43,204 bases of DNA from a virus, in the IMG/VR virus record IMGVR_UViG_3300046683_000304, positions 1 through 43,204 of that record. One strand, given 5' to 3'. The notes under the pieces were generated by a model. The model did no database searches and was not told the origin of the DNA. It worked only from the letters and a program-made list of their open reading frames with translations. The translations under genes were made by a program, and so were the position numbers. Positions 15,797-22,463 of the stretch are shown here, piece after piece. Each line of letters begins with the position of its first letter. Within the stretch, counting starts at the first letter, position 1.

Positions 15797-16056
15797 GCCA
15801 CATTCTCCGACATCCACAACGCATCGGCACGCTGTTCCTCGGCGCATTCCGCGTGAAACGGCCAACGTCCGATGAACTCGGTCGCGCCGTAGTCACCGCA
15901 GAGTTCGCAGCACAATTCGCGGGTGCCGGTGCCATCGCACGCTTCGCAGAGGCCCACTGGCCACACATCAGGGTCATTCCCGCCGTACCGCGAGGTCCAG
16001 CGCGTGCCTTCCTCGCAGCGATCGCAGACGATGGTGAGGGGTTTGAGATAGGGCAT
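15793..16056 (-). CDS. Zinc-ribbon-like small protein
   Basis: This first gene of the minus operon encodes 87 residues with three Cys pairs: C11-x2-C14, C37-x2-C40 and C49/C50-x2-C53, plus H68 and C71. The CEACDGTGT phrase resembles DnaJ-type or rubredoxin-type zinc knuckles, so one or two zinc sites are likely. Such proteins often bind nucleic acid or tune a partner. The gene faces the HTH/Mom operon across a divergent control region. Function unknown. Confidence 0.65.
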   Translation of the reverse strand: MPYLKPLTIVCDRCEEGTRWTSRYGGNDPDVWPVGLCEACDGTGTRELCCELCGDYGATEFIGRWPFHAECAEEQRADALWMSENVA

Positions 16057-16082
16057 CGGGCGGCTCCGTTGGTGTTGGAGTG

Positions 16083-16111
16083 GTTATGGCATAGGGGAGG
16101 CGGAGACGCAA
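16083..16111 (-). promoter_or_regulatory. Candidate promoter of the minus-strand small-gene operon
   Basis: On the minus strand TTGCGT (16111-16106) and CATAAC (16088-16083) are separated by 17 nt, with the first gene starting about 27 nt downstream of the -10. The boxes match the sigma70 consensus in three and four of six positions, so the call is tentative and rests on spacing and location. Confidence 0.35.
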
Positions 16112-16137
16112 GGGATTTTTTCGCCTATTTTTTCTGG

Positions 16138-16172
16138 TTGACATCCTCGGCGCGGTCTGGCATTCATAGGTC
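16138..16172 (+). promoter_or_regulatory. Promoter and putative operator of the HTH/Mom operon
   Basis: A perfect TTGACA (16138-16143) lies 30 nt before the ATG of the HTH gene, with a weak -10 (ATTCAT or TTCATA, 16162-16168). The final bases CATAGGTC-ATG are nearly identical to those before the second HTH gene at 22254. The ATG follows the -10 so closely that a normal leader with ribosome site has no room; a leaderless or very short leader, or an operator overlapping the start, is implied. Confidence 0.6.
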
Positions 16173-16370
16173 ATGGCTGACATACACCTTCCGACGTGGG
16201 GCGAAATCGAAGCGGCATGCGACGCTGCGGGGCTCACTGTAGCCGCCATGTGCCGCCGGGCCGATATTGACCAGGCGGCTTTCTCGCGATGGAAGGGCGG
16301 CAAAGGCACGCCGTCGCTGCGGACAATCCAAAAGATGGTCGACGCTATTAAGAGAGAGGAAGCGATGTGA
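16173..16370 (+). CDS. Small HTH (XRE/Cro-like) regulator
   Basis: The 65-residue protein is one helix-turn-helix domain: helices around WGEIEAACDAAGLTVAAMC, the turn RADIDQAAFSRWKGG and a final GTPSLRTIQKMVDAI. The pattern (x-LT-x-A-x-MC-x-RA-x-ID-x-A-x-FSRWK) is typical of Cro/C1-like proteins that recognise operator DNA. It is the first gene of the plus operon and overlaps the Mom-like gene, so it probably regulates its own promoter and the divergent operon. In Mu, mom is also preceded by a small overlapping regulator gene (com), though Com is a zinc-finger protein and not an HTH. Confidence 0.75.
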   Translation: MADIHLPTWGEIEAACDAAGLTVAAMCRRADIDQAAFSRWKGGKGTPSLRTIQKMVDAIKREEAM

Positions 16371-16999
16371 TGCACTTCCGCGTCGGTCTAATCGGTGAGG
16401 CGTCTGATCTTGTGGAACAATTCCACTACAGCGGTCGCGTTCCATCCAACATCCAGTGCGTCGGGACATGGCACGCAGACGGCGGCTTGTTCGGTGACCA
16501 AGGCGCTGCGGTTGCCGCGTGTTTCTTCTCGATTCCGCCGACGCGATGGTCCGAGGACGTGTTGGAACTGTCGCGTCTGGTGCGGCACCCCGATGCAGCA
16601 GTTGCGCTCACGGGTCTGATTGGGGCCACCGTTCGGCATCTTTCGCGGCAACGTCTTACTGACCTTCTCGTTTCATTTGCTGACGCCACACACAAACACC
16701 ACGGCGGAATCTATCAGGCTGCGTCGTGGGCCTACGCGGGACAACGTGAACGCTGCATGGATGGTCTTATGATCGATGGTATGTTCGTGCCGGGACGCAA
16801 TGCCAATCATAGGTTCGGAACACGGTCTCCCACGAAACTCCGCGAACGCATGCCGGACCGTTCCATTGAACCTCACTTCGATGAAGGCAAACACCTTTAC
16901 TGGCGTCCACTAAACAAGGCCGGTCGCAGTAAAGCCGAGCGGTTGGGGCTGGATGCGCTTCCATATCCAAAGCCGTTGTTAGTGCGAGAAGCCGCATGA
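16370..16999 (+). CDS. mom: Mom-like DNA adenine-modification protein
   Basis: The 209-residue protein matches the Mom family, which in phage Mu converts adenine in DNA to N6-(methylcarbamoyl)adenine and protects phage DNA from restriction; the fold is GNAT-acetyltransferase-like. Visible signatures, numbered from ATG 16370: FHYSGRVP (H19, Y20), LELSRLV (about 66-72) and SFADATHKHHGGIYQAASW with D105 and Y115. The HY pair and a D and Y ten residues apart correspond to residues reported as essential in Mu Mom. GTG 16367 just before is an alternative start. The host stop overlap with the HTH gene indicates coupling. The call is strong at family level; the exact base product is inference. Confidence 0.8.
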   Translation: MHFRVGLIGEASDLVEQFHYSGRVPSNIQCVGTWHADGGLFGDQGAAVAACFFSIPPTRWSEDVLELSRLVRHPDAAVALTGLIGATVRHLSRQRLTDLLVSFADATHKHHGGIYQAASWAYAGQRERCMDGLMIDGMFVPGRNANHRFGTRSPTKLRERMPDRSIEPHFDEGKHLYWRPLNKAGRSKAERLGLDALPYPKPLLVREAA

Positions 17000-17088
17000 A
17001 ACCCTTCCTCCCCACATTCGGGTTCGCCCTTCTTCTCGCGTCGACGGCCGCGTTCGTCATGTGGGTCGCGATCGCGGTGCTGACGTGA
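16996..17088 (+). CDS. Micro-protein, one membrane helix
   Basis: A 30-codon frame starts at the ATG overlapping the Mom stop (ATGA) and ends overlapping the next GTG start. It encodes one hydrophobic helix (FALLLASTAAFVMWVAIAVL). The two 4-nt overlaps are the main support. Function unknown. Confidence 0.45.
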   Translation: MKPFLPTFGFALLLASTAAFVMWVAIAVLT

Positions 17089-17282
17089 CCGACATCCCAA
17101 AATCCGTCTGGTCCGGCTCGTTCAACGTCTTTGGCGTCGAGTTGAAGTGCCACGTTCTGGACAATGGGCAACGGGTCATCGACGCGGACTCCGTGGCAGA
17201 TTTCTTCAACCTCATGGCCGACGCGGAGGTGCCCGCCGAGGATCCGGATATGGACGAATTCGTTCGGTGGTTCCGGTCATGA
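17085..17282 (+). CDS. Small phage protein, unknown
   Basis: GTG 17085 overlaps the upstream stop and gives 65 residues; a start at 17061 would overlap more and lacks a ribosome site. The core WSGSFNVFGVELKCHVLDNG then QRVIDADSVADFF resembles the beginning of phage antirepressor-like or Bro-N-like proteins but is too short for such a call. The C-terminus is acidic. Function unknown. Confidence 0.6.
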   Translation: MTDIPKSVWSGSFNVFGVELKCHVLDNGQRVIDADSVADFFNLMADAEVPAEDPDMDEFVRWFRS

Positions 17283-17515
17283 CCGCGCTCCCCGCCTGCC
17301 TCATTCCGGCCCGGATGCCGCCGATCAGCATGCTCGAGCTTCGGTTCGCCTGCCAACTGCGCGTTGGCGATGTGGTGACGCTGCGGCACGACCTCACGAC
17401 CGACCTGATCGACGTCGAGATACTGCCGTGCGGCCTCGTGCGCCTGCGGTACGGCGTTGATGAACAGGACGCGATGGTCATCCCCGGTGGCACGGCGCTG
17501 ATGGTGTTCGCGTGA
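17279..17515 (+). CDS. Small beta-rich protein, unknown
   Basis: ATG 17279 overlaps the upstream stop (ATGA). The 78-residue product has a beta-barrel-like pattern (LRVGDVVTLRHDL, VEILPCGLVRLRYG, MVIPGGTALMVF). It may be an OB- or SH3-like domain, but no family is recognised. The stop is followed by a GTGATG junction into a micro-gene. Confidence 0.6.
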   Translation: MTALPACLIPARMPPISMLELRFACQLRVGDVVTLRHDLTTDLIDVEILPCGLVRLRYGVDEQDAMVIPGGTALMVFA

Positions 17516-17589
17516 TGACCGTCGCCCTCGTCATCGCCGCGTGGCTGCTGATATGTGCGGCGTATCCCGTCGTGATGTGGCGGCTGTGA
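17515..17589 (+). CDS. Micro-protein, one membrane helix
   Basis: The ATG at 17515 shares one base with the upstream stop (TGATG). The 24-codon frame MTVALVIAAWLLICAAYPVV then MWRL is one hydrophobic helix with a basic end. The support is the junction and composition only. After it, 17590-17818 contains two competing open frames and no clear gene. Confidence 0.4.
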   Translation: MTVALVIAAWLLICAAYPVVMWRL

Positions 17590-17818
17590 ACAAGCCGCTC
17601 GCCATCGAAGCCGAAGCAAACGGCTGCCGGCGAAATACCAGCGTGGGGGCGCCGATCGCGCAAGCGGTCGTAAGGCCACGCGAGCCGGGAATGATGGGCG
17701 CGAGCCTGCCCGGTTCACCGTCAGCAAATGGTTCGCGGCACCGGTTCGCCGGGGTAGTCCGTGGCCGTGCGTCCGTGCTGGCTGGCCTATCCCAAAGCCG
17801 GCGTCATGGGGAAGCAAA

Positions 17819-18040
17819 ATGGCGAAAGCACTCGATCCAGACCGCATGGAATATGCGCTGCGCTCCATCCTCGCCTGGGCGGAAGCCTATCCATTAGCCG
17901 TGTTTCCAGAGCCGGACCTGCACAAGGCGGAGGAGGCGCTGGAGGCCGCCGGGATATCCATGGGCGCGCTGCACGGAACGTGGGGGCGGCATCTGTTGAA
18001 CGGCATGGCGCGATACGCTCGGCAGGGATTGGGGAAGTGA
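17819..18040 (+). CDS. Small helical protein, unknown
   Basis: ATG 17819 gives 73 residues: helices MEYALRSILAWAEAYP and DLHKAEEALEAAGISM with a basic end. The same frame stays open upstream to about 17576 without any ATG, GTG or TTG, so an N-terminal extension or a lost start is possible (see findings). GGGGAAGC before the ATG could serve as ribosome site. No family recognised. Confidence 0.55.
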   Translation: MAKALDPDRMEYALRSILAWAEAYPLAVFPEPDLHKAEEALEAAGISMGALHGTWGRHLLNGMARYARQGLGK

Positions 18041-18044
18041 CCGC

Positions 18045-18356
18045 ATGAGCCTCCATCTAACTTCCTGTGAATACGCGCCGCCGGAGCCGCCTGTTGTCAA
18101 AGAATTGCATGTCGATGAGGATGGCATCGAAGCGATACTTGAGGGTCCGGTTGTTCGCATAGTCGCTGAAGGTTTGTTCGAAGAATTTCGAAATGCCAGC
18201 GGCGTGAACTACGTCGAATGGAATATCTCCGTTCCCGGAGAGGGATATTTTACATTGACGATGCAGCGTGTTGGCGCGTCCACCCCCGGAAAGTTGGCAG
18301 CCGAACGAGCGGTCAGGATTGCTGAACTGGAAGCGTTGCTGGAGGCGCGAGCATGA
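18045..18356 (+). CDS. Small protein, unknown
   Basis: The 103-residue product has a beta-rich first part (VKELHVDEDGIEAILEGPVV, YVEWNISVPGEGYFTLTMQ) and a C-terminal helix (RAVRIAELEALLEARA) that could be a short coiled coil. GGGGAAG precedes the ATG by 8-9 nt. The stop overlaps the VRR-NUC gene (ATGA). Family not recognised. Confidence 0.65.
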   Translation: MSLHLTSCEYAPPEPPVVKELHVDEDGIEAILEGPVVRIVAEGLFEEFRNASGVNYVEWNISVPGEGYFTLTMQRVGASTPGKLAAERAVRIAELEALLEARA

Positions 18357-18907
18357 CCGCCCCCGATCTCTACACGGACGACGAGACGCGAACGCTAAAG
18401 CCGAAGCGCAACTACGGTGAATGGAATTTGCAGCGCGCGATCGCCGCGTTCCTTTCCAAGGCGCTTCCCGAGACTGCCTACTGGACATCGATCGACATTG
18501 GTTCAGCCGGAGGGCTTCGCGGCGGACAATTGCGTAAAGCCAGAGGCGTGAAGCCCGGTATCGCGGATATCATGGTAGCGTGGCGTGGCATTTCTCATAA
18601 CGTGACCCTCTGGCTTGAGGTCAAGGCAGGCACGCAACTATCAGAGGCGCAGAAGTTGTTCCGCGATCAGATTACCGCAAACGGTCATCGATGGGCGTTG
18701 GTTCGGTCCCCTGAAGATGTAGAAGCGGCCTGCCTGGATGCTCGCATTCCGTTGCGAGCGAACCTTGGCGAAATCCGCCAGCGCATCGATGAACAGAACG
18801 AGCGGCTGCCGGTGAAGCGTAAGCGGGTCGCGCGGAGATCGGGGGAACCGCTCAACAGCATGTCGCTGGCGCAATACCGCAAACATAACGCGCTGAGGCG
18901 GATATGA
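18353..18907 (+). CDS. VRR-NUC domain nuclease
   Basis: This 184-residue protein is a VRR-NUC nuclease of the PD-(D/E)xK superfamily. Residues ~20-125 carry the motif set: E23 region in NYGEWNLQRA, D72 in KPGIADIMV, E89-x-K91 in LWLEVKAG, and Q100 in SEAQKLFRDQ, with GHRWALVRSPEDV closing the fold. A basic tail (about 145-184) may bind DNA. Phage VRR-NUC proteins commonly accompany replication or recombination genes and can cut branched or modified DNA. It lies two genes after the Mom-like gene region and directly before the radical SAM gene (ATGA overlap). Confidence 0.85.
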   Translation: MTAPDLYTDDETRTLKPKRNYGEWNLQRAIAAFLSKALPETAYWTSIDIGSAGGLRGGQLRKARGVKPGIADIMVAWRGISHNVTLWLEVKAGTQLSEAQKLFRDQITANGHRWALVRSPEDVEAACLDARIPLRANLGEIRQRIDEQNERLPVKRKRVARRSGEPLNSMSLAQYRKHNALRRI

Positions 18908-19920
18908 AAGTCCGCCTCACCCAGATCGACGGCAAGATGCCGAACCTCGCGCTGATGAAGCTGTCGCACTGGCACAAGGCGCTCGGGGACGATGTGTATT
19001 TCACGCATCAGGCTCACCGCGACCTGTGGGAGCCGGACTACGACGTCGTCTACGGTTCCGCGATCTTCAAATTCAGTTCCGACAAAACGCAGAGGTTCAT
19101 GACGGAGTGGCCCAGTGCCATTCTTGGAGGAACGGGCACCACCAACGGCCAAACGGTCGAGAGCCTGATGGAAATCTCGGAATACGAGCACTATGACTAT
19201 TCGATCTACCCAGATTTCATGCCGTCACTGGGCTTCACGGAACGCGGATGTCGTCTCTCGTGCAAATTCTGCGTGGTGCCGGCAAAGGAAGGAAAACCGC
19301 GATCAACCAACACAATCGCGGACATCTGGCGCGGCGGTGGCCATCCGAAAACATTGCACCTCCTCGACAACGATTTCTTCGGCCAGCCGGAAGAGTCCTG
19401 GCGCGCGAGGATCGAGGAAATCCGCAGCGGTCAGTTCAAGGTTTGTCTGAGCCAGGGAATCAATGTGCGGCACCTGACGCCAACAGCAGCGGCAGCGATC
19501 GCGACCGTCGATTACCGGGACGACTCGTTCAAGGACAAGCGTCTCTACACGGCATGGGATAACCTGAAGGATGAGGCAGTGTTCTTCCGAGGCGTCGATA
19601 TGCTGGAGGCCGCAGGCATCCCACCGCGCCACCTCATGGCCTACATGCTCGTTGGATATTGGAAGAACGAAACCTGGGAAAGCGTCCTCTACCGGTTCAA
19701 TCGCATGATCGCGCTCGGCATCAGGCCATTTCCGATGGTGTACGGCGACAAACGACGGCTGCTTCCCCTTGGCGGTTACAACGGGCGAGTTGGCCATAAA
19801 CCGCTGTGGGAGTTCGCGAAGTGGGCGATCAAACGCTACTACGAATTGATGCCGTTCGAGGCATTCGATAATAACGCTAAGAAGCGCGATCCCGCTGATT
19901 TGTTTGGGCGTGCAGCATGA
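18904..19920 (+). CDS. Phage radical SAM protein with B12-binding-like N-domain
   Basis: The 338-residue protein has the radical SAM cluster motif C116-x3-C120-x2-C123 (GCRLSCKFC), which binds a [4Fe-4S] cluster and cleaves S-adenosylmethionine. Residues 1-100 (VRLTQIDGKMPNLALMKLS...DYDVVYGSAI) look like a Rossmann-type, B12-binding-like domain without a clear cobalamin His motif. The C-terminal part (LMAYMLVGYW, GIRPFPMVYGDK) is the usual TIM-barrel end. Radical SAM proteins of this type occur in phages and prophages; their substrate is not known to me. Position in an operon with Mom and a nuclease suggests a DNA- or nucleotide-modifying role (inference). Confidence 0.85.
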   Translation: MKVRLTQIDGKMPNLALMKLSHWHKALGDDVYFTHQAHRDLWEPDYDVVYGSAIFKFSSDKTQRFMTEWPSAILGGTGTTNGQTVESLMEISEYEHYDYSIYPDFMPSLGFTERGCRLSCKFCVVPAKEGKPRSTNTIADIWRGGGHPKTLHLLDNDFFGQPEESWRARIEEIRSGQFKVCLSQGINVRHLTPTAAAAIATVDYRDDSFKDKRLYTAWDNLKDEAVFFRGVDMLEAAGIPPRHLMAYMLVGYWKNETWESVLYRFNRMIALGIRPFPMVYGDKRRLLPLGGYNGRVGHKPLWEFAKWAIKRYYELMPFEAFDNNAKKRDPADLFGRAA

Positions 19921-20084
19921 GTGCCCGCGCCCTATCAACGAATGCCGCGTTCCAGGTCGCGCGCTGGCGACACAATGCAGACTGGTGGAGCGGCAAGATC
20001 GTGCCGAGCGTGGTCGACGTGGAACGAGCGTGGCACGCAGTGGAACAAGTTCGGATTTGGACAGAAAGGCTTGCAATATGGTAA
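19917..20084 (+). CDS. Small Trp-rich protein, unknown
   Basis: The 55-residue product starts at the ATG overlapping the radical SAM stop and ends inside the start of the next gene. It is rich in Trp and basic residues (VARWRHNADWWSGKIV; VEQVRIWTERLAIW). The repeated WSGK/W-x-R pattern suggests a compact helical domain. Both overlaps support it; function unknown. Confidence 0.6.
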   Translation: MSARALSTNAAFQVARWRHNADWWSGKIVPSVVDVERAWHAVEQVRIWTERLAIW

Positions 20085-20899
20085 AGGCGACGTGGCATTC
20101 ACCAGAGAATTTCGCATTCATCCGAGCCAATTTCGCGGCAAGAAAACCGGATAGTTGGATCGCGGAACAACTCGGCATTACGAAAAGTCAGTGCATATCA
20201 TGGCGACACGCGAACGTTGGAACGCGACTTCAGCAAACGATCAGTCGAGGCGCACCGCGCAACACATCCCCCACGCGTCCGTCGATGACGGATATCCACA
20301 CGGGGGATGCGCCAGAGTGGCAATCGCAGGAAGGTCACGACCTCTTCCAAAAAGCATGGGAGGCTGATGTCCCTACTCGTGAAATCGGGGAATACTTTCA
20401 CGTCAACCCGGAACCGGTTCGACACCGGCGGATAAAGATGAAACTCGCGCCTCGCGGGTACCGTCCGGTCGGATACTCGGGGACCAATGGGTGGGCAACA
20501 CCACAAGGCGACGCGGATTTCATTCGCGCGTGGCAAGGAAAAGAACATGCCATTGATATCATGGCGCGCTACGGTGTTGGCGCGACCGCGTTCAAAACCC
20601 GGCGTTTGATGCTTGGCCTGGCTGACCGGAATGGTTCCGAGGTGCAGCGCCGGTCGCACACTCCCGTGGCGAAACCCGAACCATCTCCGGCCCCGGCTCA
20701 CGCGACACGCGGCACACGCGACGTCTCCGGGCGCGGCGGTTCGGTTTTCAATTTTCGTACGTTCACACGCGCCGCGTCGGGCATCGTCGTGTCGCATGAA
20801 GATGGGCGATGCCGTTGGCCGTTGACGTGCGGCGAACCGACCGCCGGGACGTTCTGCACAGAGCATGCCGGACTGCTGCGGGCGAGACGGGCGGCATGA
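20078..20899 (+). CDS. GcrA-like regulator with three HTH/SANT-like units
   Basis: ATG 20078 gives 273 residues; the open frame further upstream is antisense-like sequence within two other genes. Three successive units (about residues 5-45, 80-120 and 140-180) each have a Trp/Phe-led helix and a turn such as SWIAEQLGITKSQCIS, as in the DNA-binding part of GcrA, the alphaproteobacterial cell-cycle regulator that works with methylated DNA. The C-terminus has C245-x-W-P...C251...F259-C260-x2-H263, like the end of GcrA. A proline-rich linker joins the parts. A phage GcrA-type factor probably redirects host or phage transcription. Confidence 0.6.
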   Translation: MVKATWHSPENFAFIRANFAARKPDSWIAEQLGITKSQCISWRHANVGTRLQQTISRGAPRNTSPTRPSMTDIHTGDAPEWQSQEGHDLFQKAWEADVPTREIGEYFHVNPEPVRHRRIKMKLAPRGYRPVGYSGTNGWATPQGDADFIRAWQGKEHAIDIMARYGVGATAFKTRRLMLGLADRNGSEVQRRSHTPVAKPEPSPAPAHATRGTRDVSGRGGSVFNFRTFTRAASGIVVSHEDGRCRWPLTCGEPTAGTFCTEHAGLLRARRAA

Positions 20900-20900
20900 C

Positions 20901-21113
20901 ATGAGCGGTGGCGCAGCCCGTAACCCGGCCAGCCTCGCGAATCTGGTTCGTGGCGCTAGTTGCGGGTGGTTATCACACAAACAGGAGCCGCGTCTTGTTG
21001 CGCTGGCAGATAGTGGCTTGACGAGTGCTGTCATAGCCGAGCGGTTCGAGACAACCAGGAACGCGGTTATTGGAAAACTATGGCGCATGAAACGCTTAAC
21101 TCAAACAACCTGA
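20901..21113 (+). CDS. Small GcrA/HTH-like DNA-binding protein
   Basis: The 70-residue product starts at ATG 20901. The C-terminal half (LVALADSGLTSAVIAERFET then TRNAVIGKLWRMKRL) is the GcrA-type HTH with its AVIGKxxRxxL recognition helix. It follows directly after a larger GcrA-like gene. The N-terminal 30 residues are not assigned. A DNA-binding regulator is likely. Confidence 0.65.
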   Translation: MSGGAARNPASLANLVRGASCGWLSHKQEPRLVALADSGLTSAVIAERFETTRNAVIGKLWRMKRLTQTT

Positions 21114-21126
21114 AGGAACACACAAC

Positions 21127-21366
21127 ATGGACCGGTTAGTCATAGAAATCACGGGCACGCTGCCAGAGAAGATAAAATACTCGGCTATGGCGGCGGCTGA
21201 AACACTCGCTGATACGCTCGCTTTGGAGTTGCAACAAAACTGGAATATCGCGGCGAAAGTCTCGGTGCGCGCGGTGCGACATAAGGTCGTGGCGGCGAAA
21301 CCGAACGGCGCGGCGGTGGCCGTTGAGACCGTGCATGTGTCGTCAAGCGAGGCGGGACACGGGTGA
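21127..21366 (+). CDS. Small protein, unknown
   Basis: The 79-residue product follows an AAGGA site. It begins with a beta strand (LVIEITGTLPE), continues with a long helix (MAAAETLADTLALELQQNW) and ends in two beta strands. This alpha/beta plan is common among small phage proteins. No function can be assigned. The DHH gene starts 5 nt after the stop. Confidence 0.65.
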   Translation: MDRLVIEITGTLPEKIKYSAMAAAETLADTLALELQQNWNIAAKVSVRAVRHKVVAAKPNGAAVAVETVHVSSSEAGHG

Positions 21367-21370
21367 AAGT

Positions 21371-22204
21371 ATGAACAACACGCTTTGCATTTATCATGCG
21401 TTCTGCGCCGATGGTTTTGGCGCCGCGTGGGTCGTTCGTCGGGCGTTGGGCGATGTGGAATTCTTCGGCGCCAGCTATGGCCAGGAGCCGCCCGATGTAA
21501 CGGGTCGCGACGTGATCATGGTCGATTTCAGCTATAAGCGACCGGTGATCGAAACGATGCGGCGGACGGCCGCCTCAATCCTGATTCTGGATCACCACAA
21601 AACGGCACAAGAGGATCTTCGCGGCTTACCGACGCCTGATGACGAAAACATGGGTGTCGCCGCGTTGTTCGACATGGACCGCAGCGGCGCCGGAATCACG
21701 TGGGACTATTTCAACCCTGGTCAACCTCGTCCGCCGTTGATCAACCGCCTGGAAGACCGTGACCTCTGGCGGTTCAAATTCGCTGATACACGCGCGGTTC
21801 AGGCTAACGTGTTCTCGTACCCATACGAGTTCGATGTTTGGGACCGCCTGATGCAAACGGACCTAAGCGTCCTCCGCATCGAGGGAGAGGCGATCGAACG
21901 CAAACACCACAAGGATGTCGCGGAACTGGTCAGCGCATCCCAACGCACCATGGTCATCGGCGGACATACCGTGCCGGTGGCGAACCTGCCCTACACGCTC
22001 ACGAGCGACGCTGGGCATCTCATGTGCCAGGGCCAGCCGTTCGCGGCCTGCTACATCGACACGCCCAAGGGGCGCACATTCTCGCTCCGTTCAACGGACG
22101 CTGGCGTCGACGTTTCCGAGATCGCCAAGGCTTATGGCGGCGGCGGACATCGGAACGCGGCTGGATTCCTCCGGCCGATCGGGTGGGAGGGCGAAGGGGC
22201 CTGA
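21371..22204 (+). CDS. DHH-family phosphoesterase
   Basis: ATG 21371 gives 277 residues. The DHH motif set is visible: CADGFGAAW (D14), MVDFSY (D52), LDHHKT (D74-H75-H76) and a further D in FDMDRSG, together forming the two-metal site, and the DHHA1 signature GGGGHRNAAGF near residue 258. The family contains nanoRNA, pAp and cyclic-dinucleotide phosphodiesterases and RecJ exonuclease; this short two-domain form is closer to the NrnA/pAp type or to the common phage and bacterial DHH proteins of about 300 residues. Degrading short RNA or a signalling nucleotide is likely; the substrate is not determined by sequence alone. Confidence 0.8.
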   Translation: MNNTLCIYHAFCADGFGAAWVVRRALGDVEFFGASYGQEPPDVTGRDVIMVDFSYKRPVIETMRRTAASILILDHHKTAQEDLRGLPTPDDENMGVAALFDMDRSGAGITWDYFNPGQPRPPLINRLEDRDLWRFKFADTRAVQANVFSYPYEFDVWDRLMQTDLSVLRIEGEAIERKHHKDVAELVSASQRTMVIGGHTVPVANLPYTLTSDAGHLMCQGQPFAACYIDTPKGRTFSLRSTDAGVDVSEIAKAYGGGGHRNAAGFLRPIGWEGEGA

Positions 22205-22218
22205 TGCCACCGTTCCCC

Positions 22219-22247
22219 TTGACAGGGGTTGAATGTCCGCTTACATA
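22219..22247 (+). promoter_or_regulatory. Strong promoter giving a probable leaderless HTH transcript
   Basis: TTGACA (22219-22224) and TACATA (22242-22247) are separated by exactly 17 nt. The next ATG (22254) begins where the transcript should start, so translation is probably leaderless. The sequence CATAGGTCA across the -10 and start is shared with the promoter at 16138-16172 and may be a common operator. The -35 also sits inside a small inverted repeat CCCC-TTGACA-GGGG. Confidence 0.7.
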
Positions 22248-22253
22248 GGTCAC

Positions 22254-22463
22254 ATGACCGAAGCGAAGATACACGATATGCTGCGCCTTTCCATTGCCGC
22301 CGCCGGCTCACTACGGGCGTGGGCGCGCGAACATGGCTTGTCGGCTCCTTATGTCAGCGATGTCATGCGCGGGAACAGATCGTTTGGACCATCAATATGC
22401 GAGGCGCTGGGTATCGAGCGAGTGAATGGAACGGTGACATACCGGAGAAAGTCCAATGGTTGA
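22254..22463 (+). CDS. Small HTH regulator (YdaS/Cro-like)
   Basis: The 69-residue protein contains an HTH: AAGSLRAWAREHGLSAPYVS then DVMRGNRSFG, followed by GPSICEALGIERV and a basic end (VTYRRKSNG). This matches small Cro/YdaS-like phage regulators. ATG 22254 is preferred over 22233 because the latter lies upstream of the predicted transcription start. Likely regulates its own operon and, through the shared operator, the 16173 operon. Confidence 0.75.
   Translation: MTEAKIHDMLRLSIAAAGSLRAWAREHGLSAPYVSDVMRGNRSFGPSICEALGIERVNGTVTYRRKSNG

Noticed and set aside
17586-17897. Plus-strand frame of about 103 codons starting GTG
   Set aside because: It overlaps the 17819 gene by 79 nt in another frame, and its second half is low-complexity Arg/Ser; kept only as an ambiguity in the findings.
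20198-21088. Minus-strand frame of 296 codons
   Set aside because: Antisense to the GcrA-like genes with Arg/Pro-rich shadow composition.
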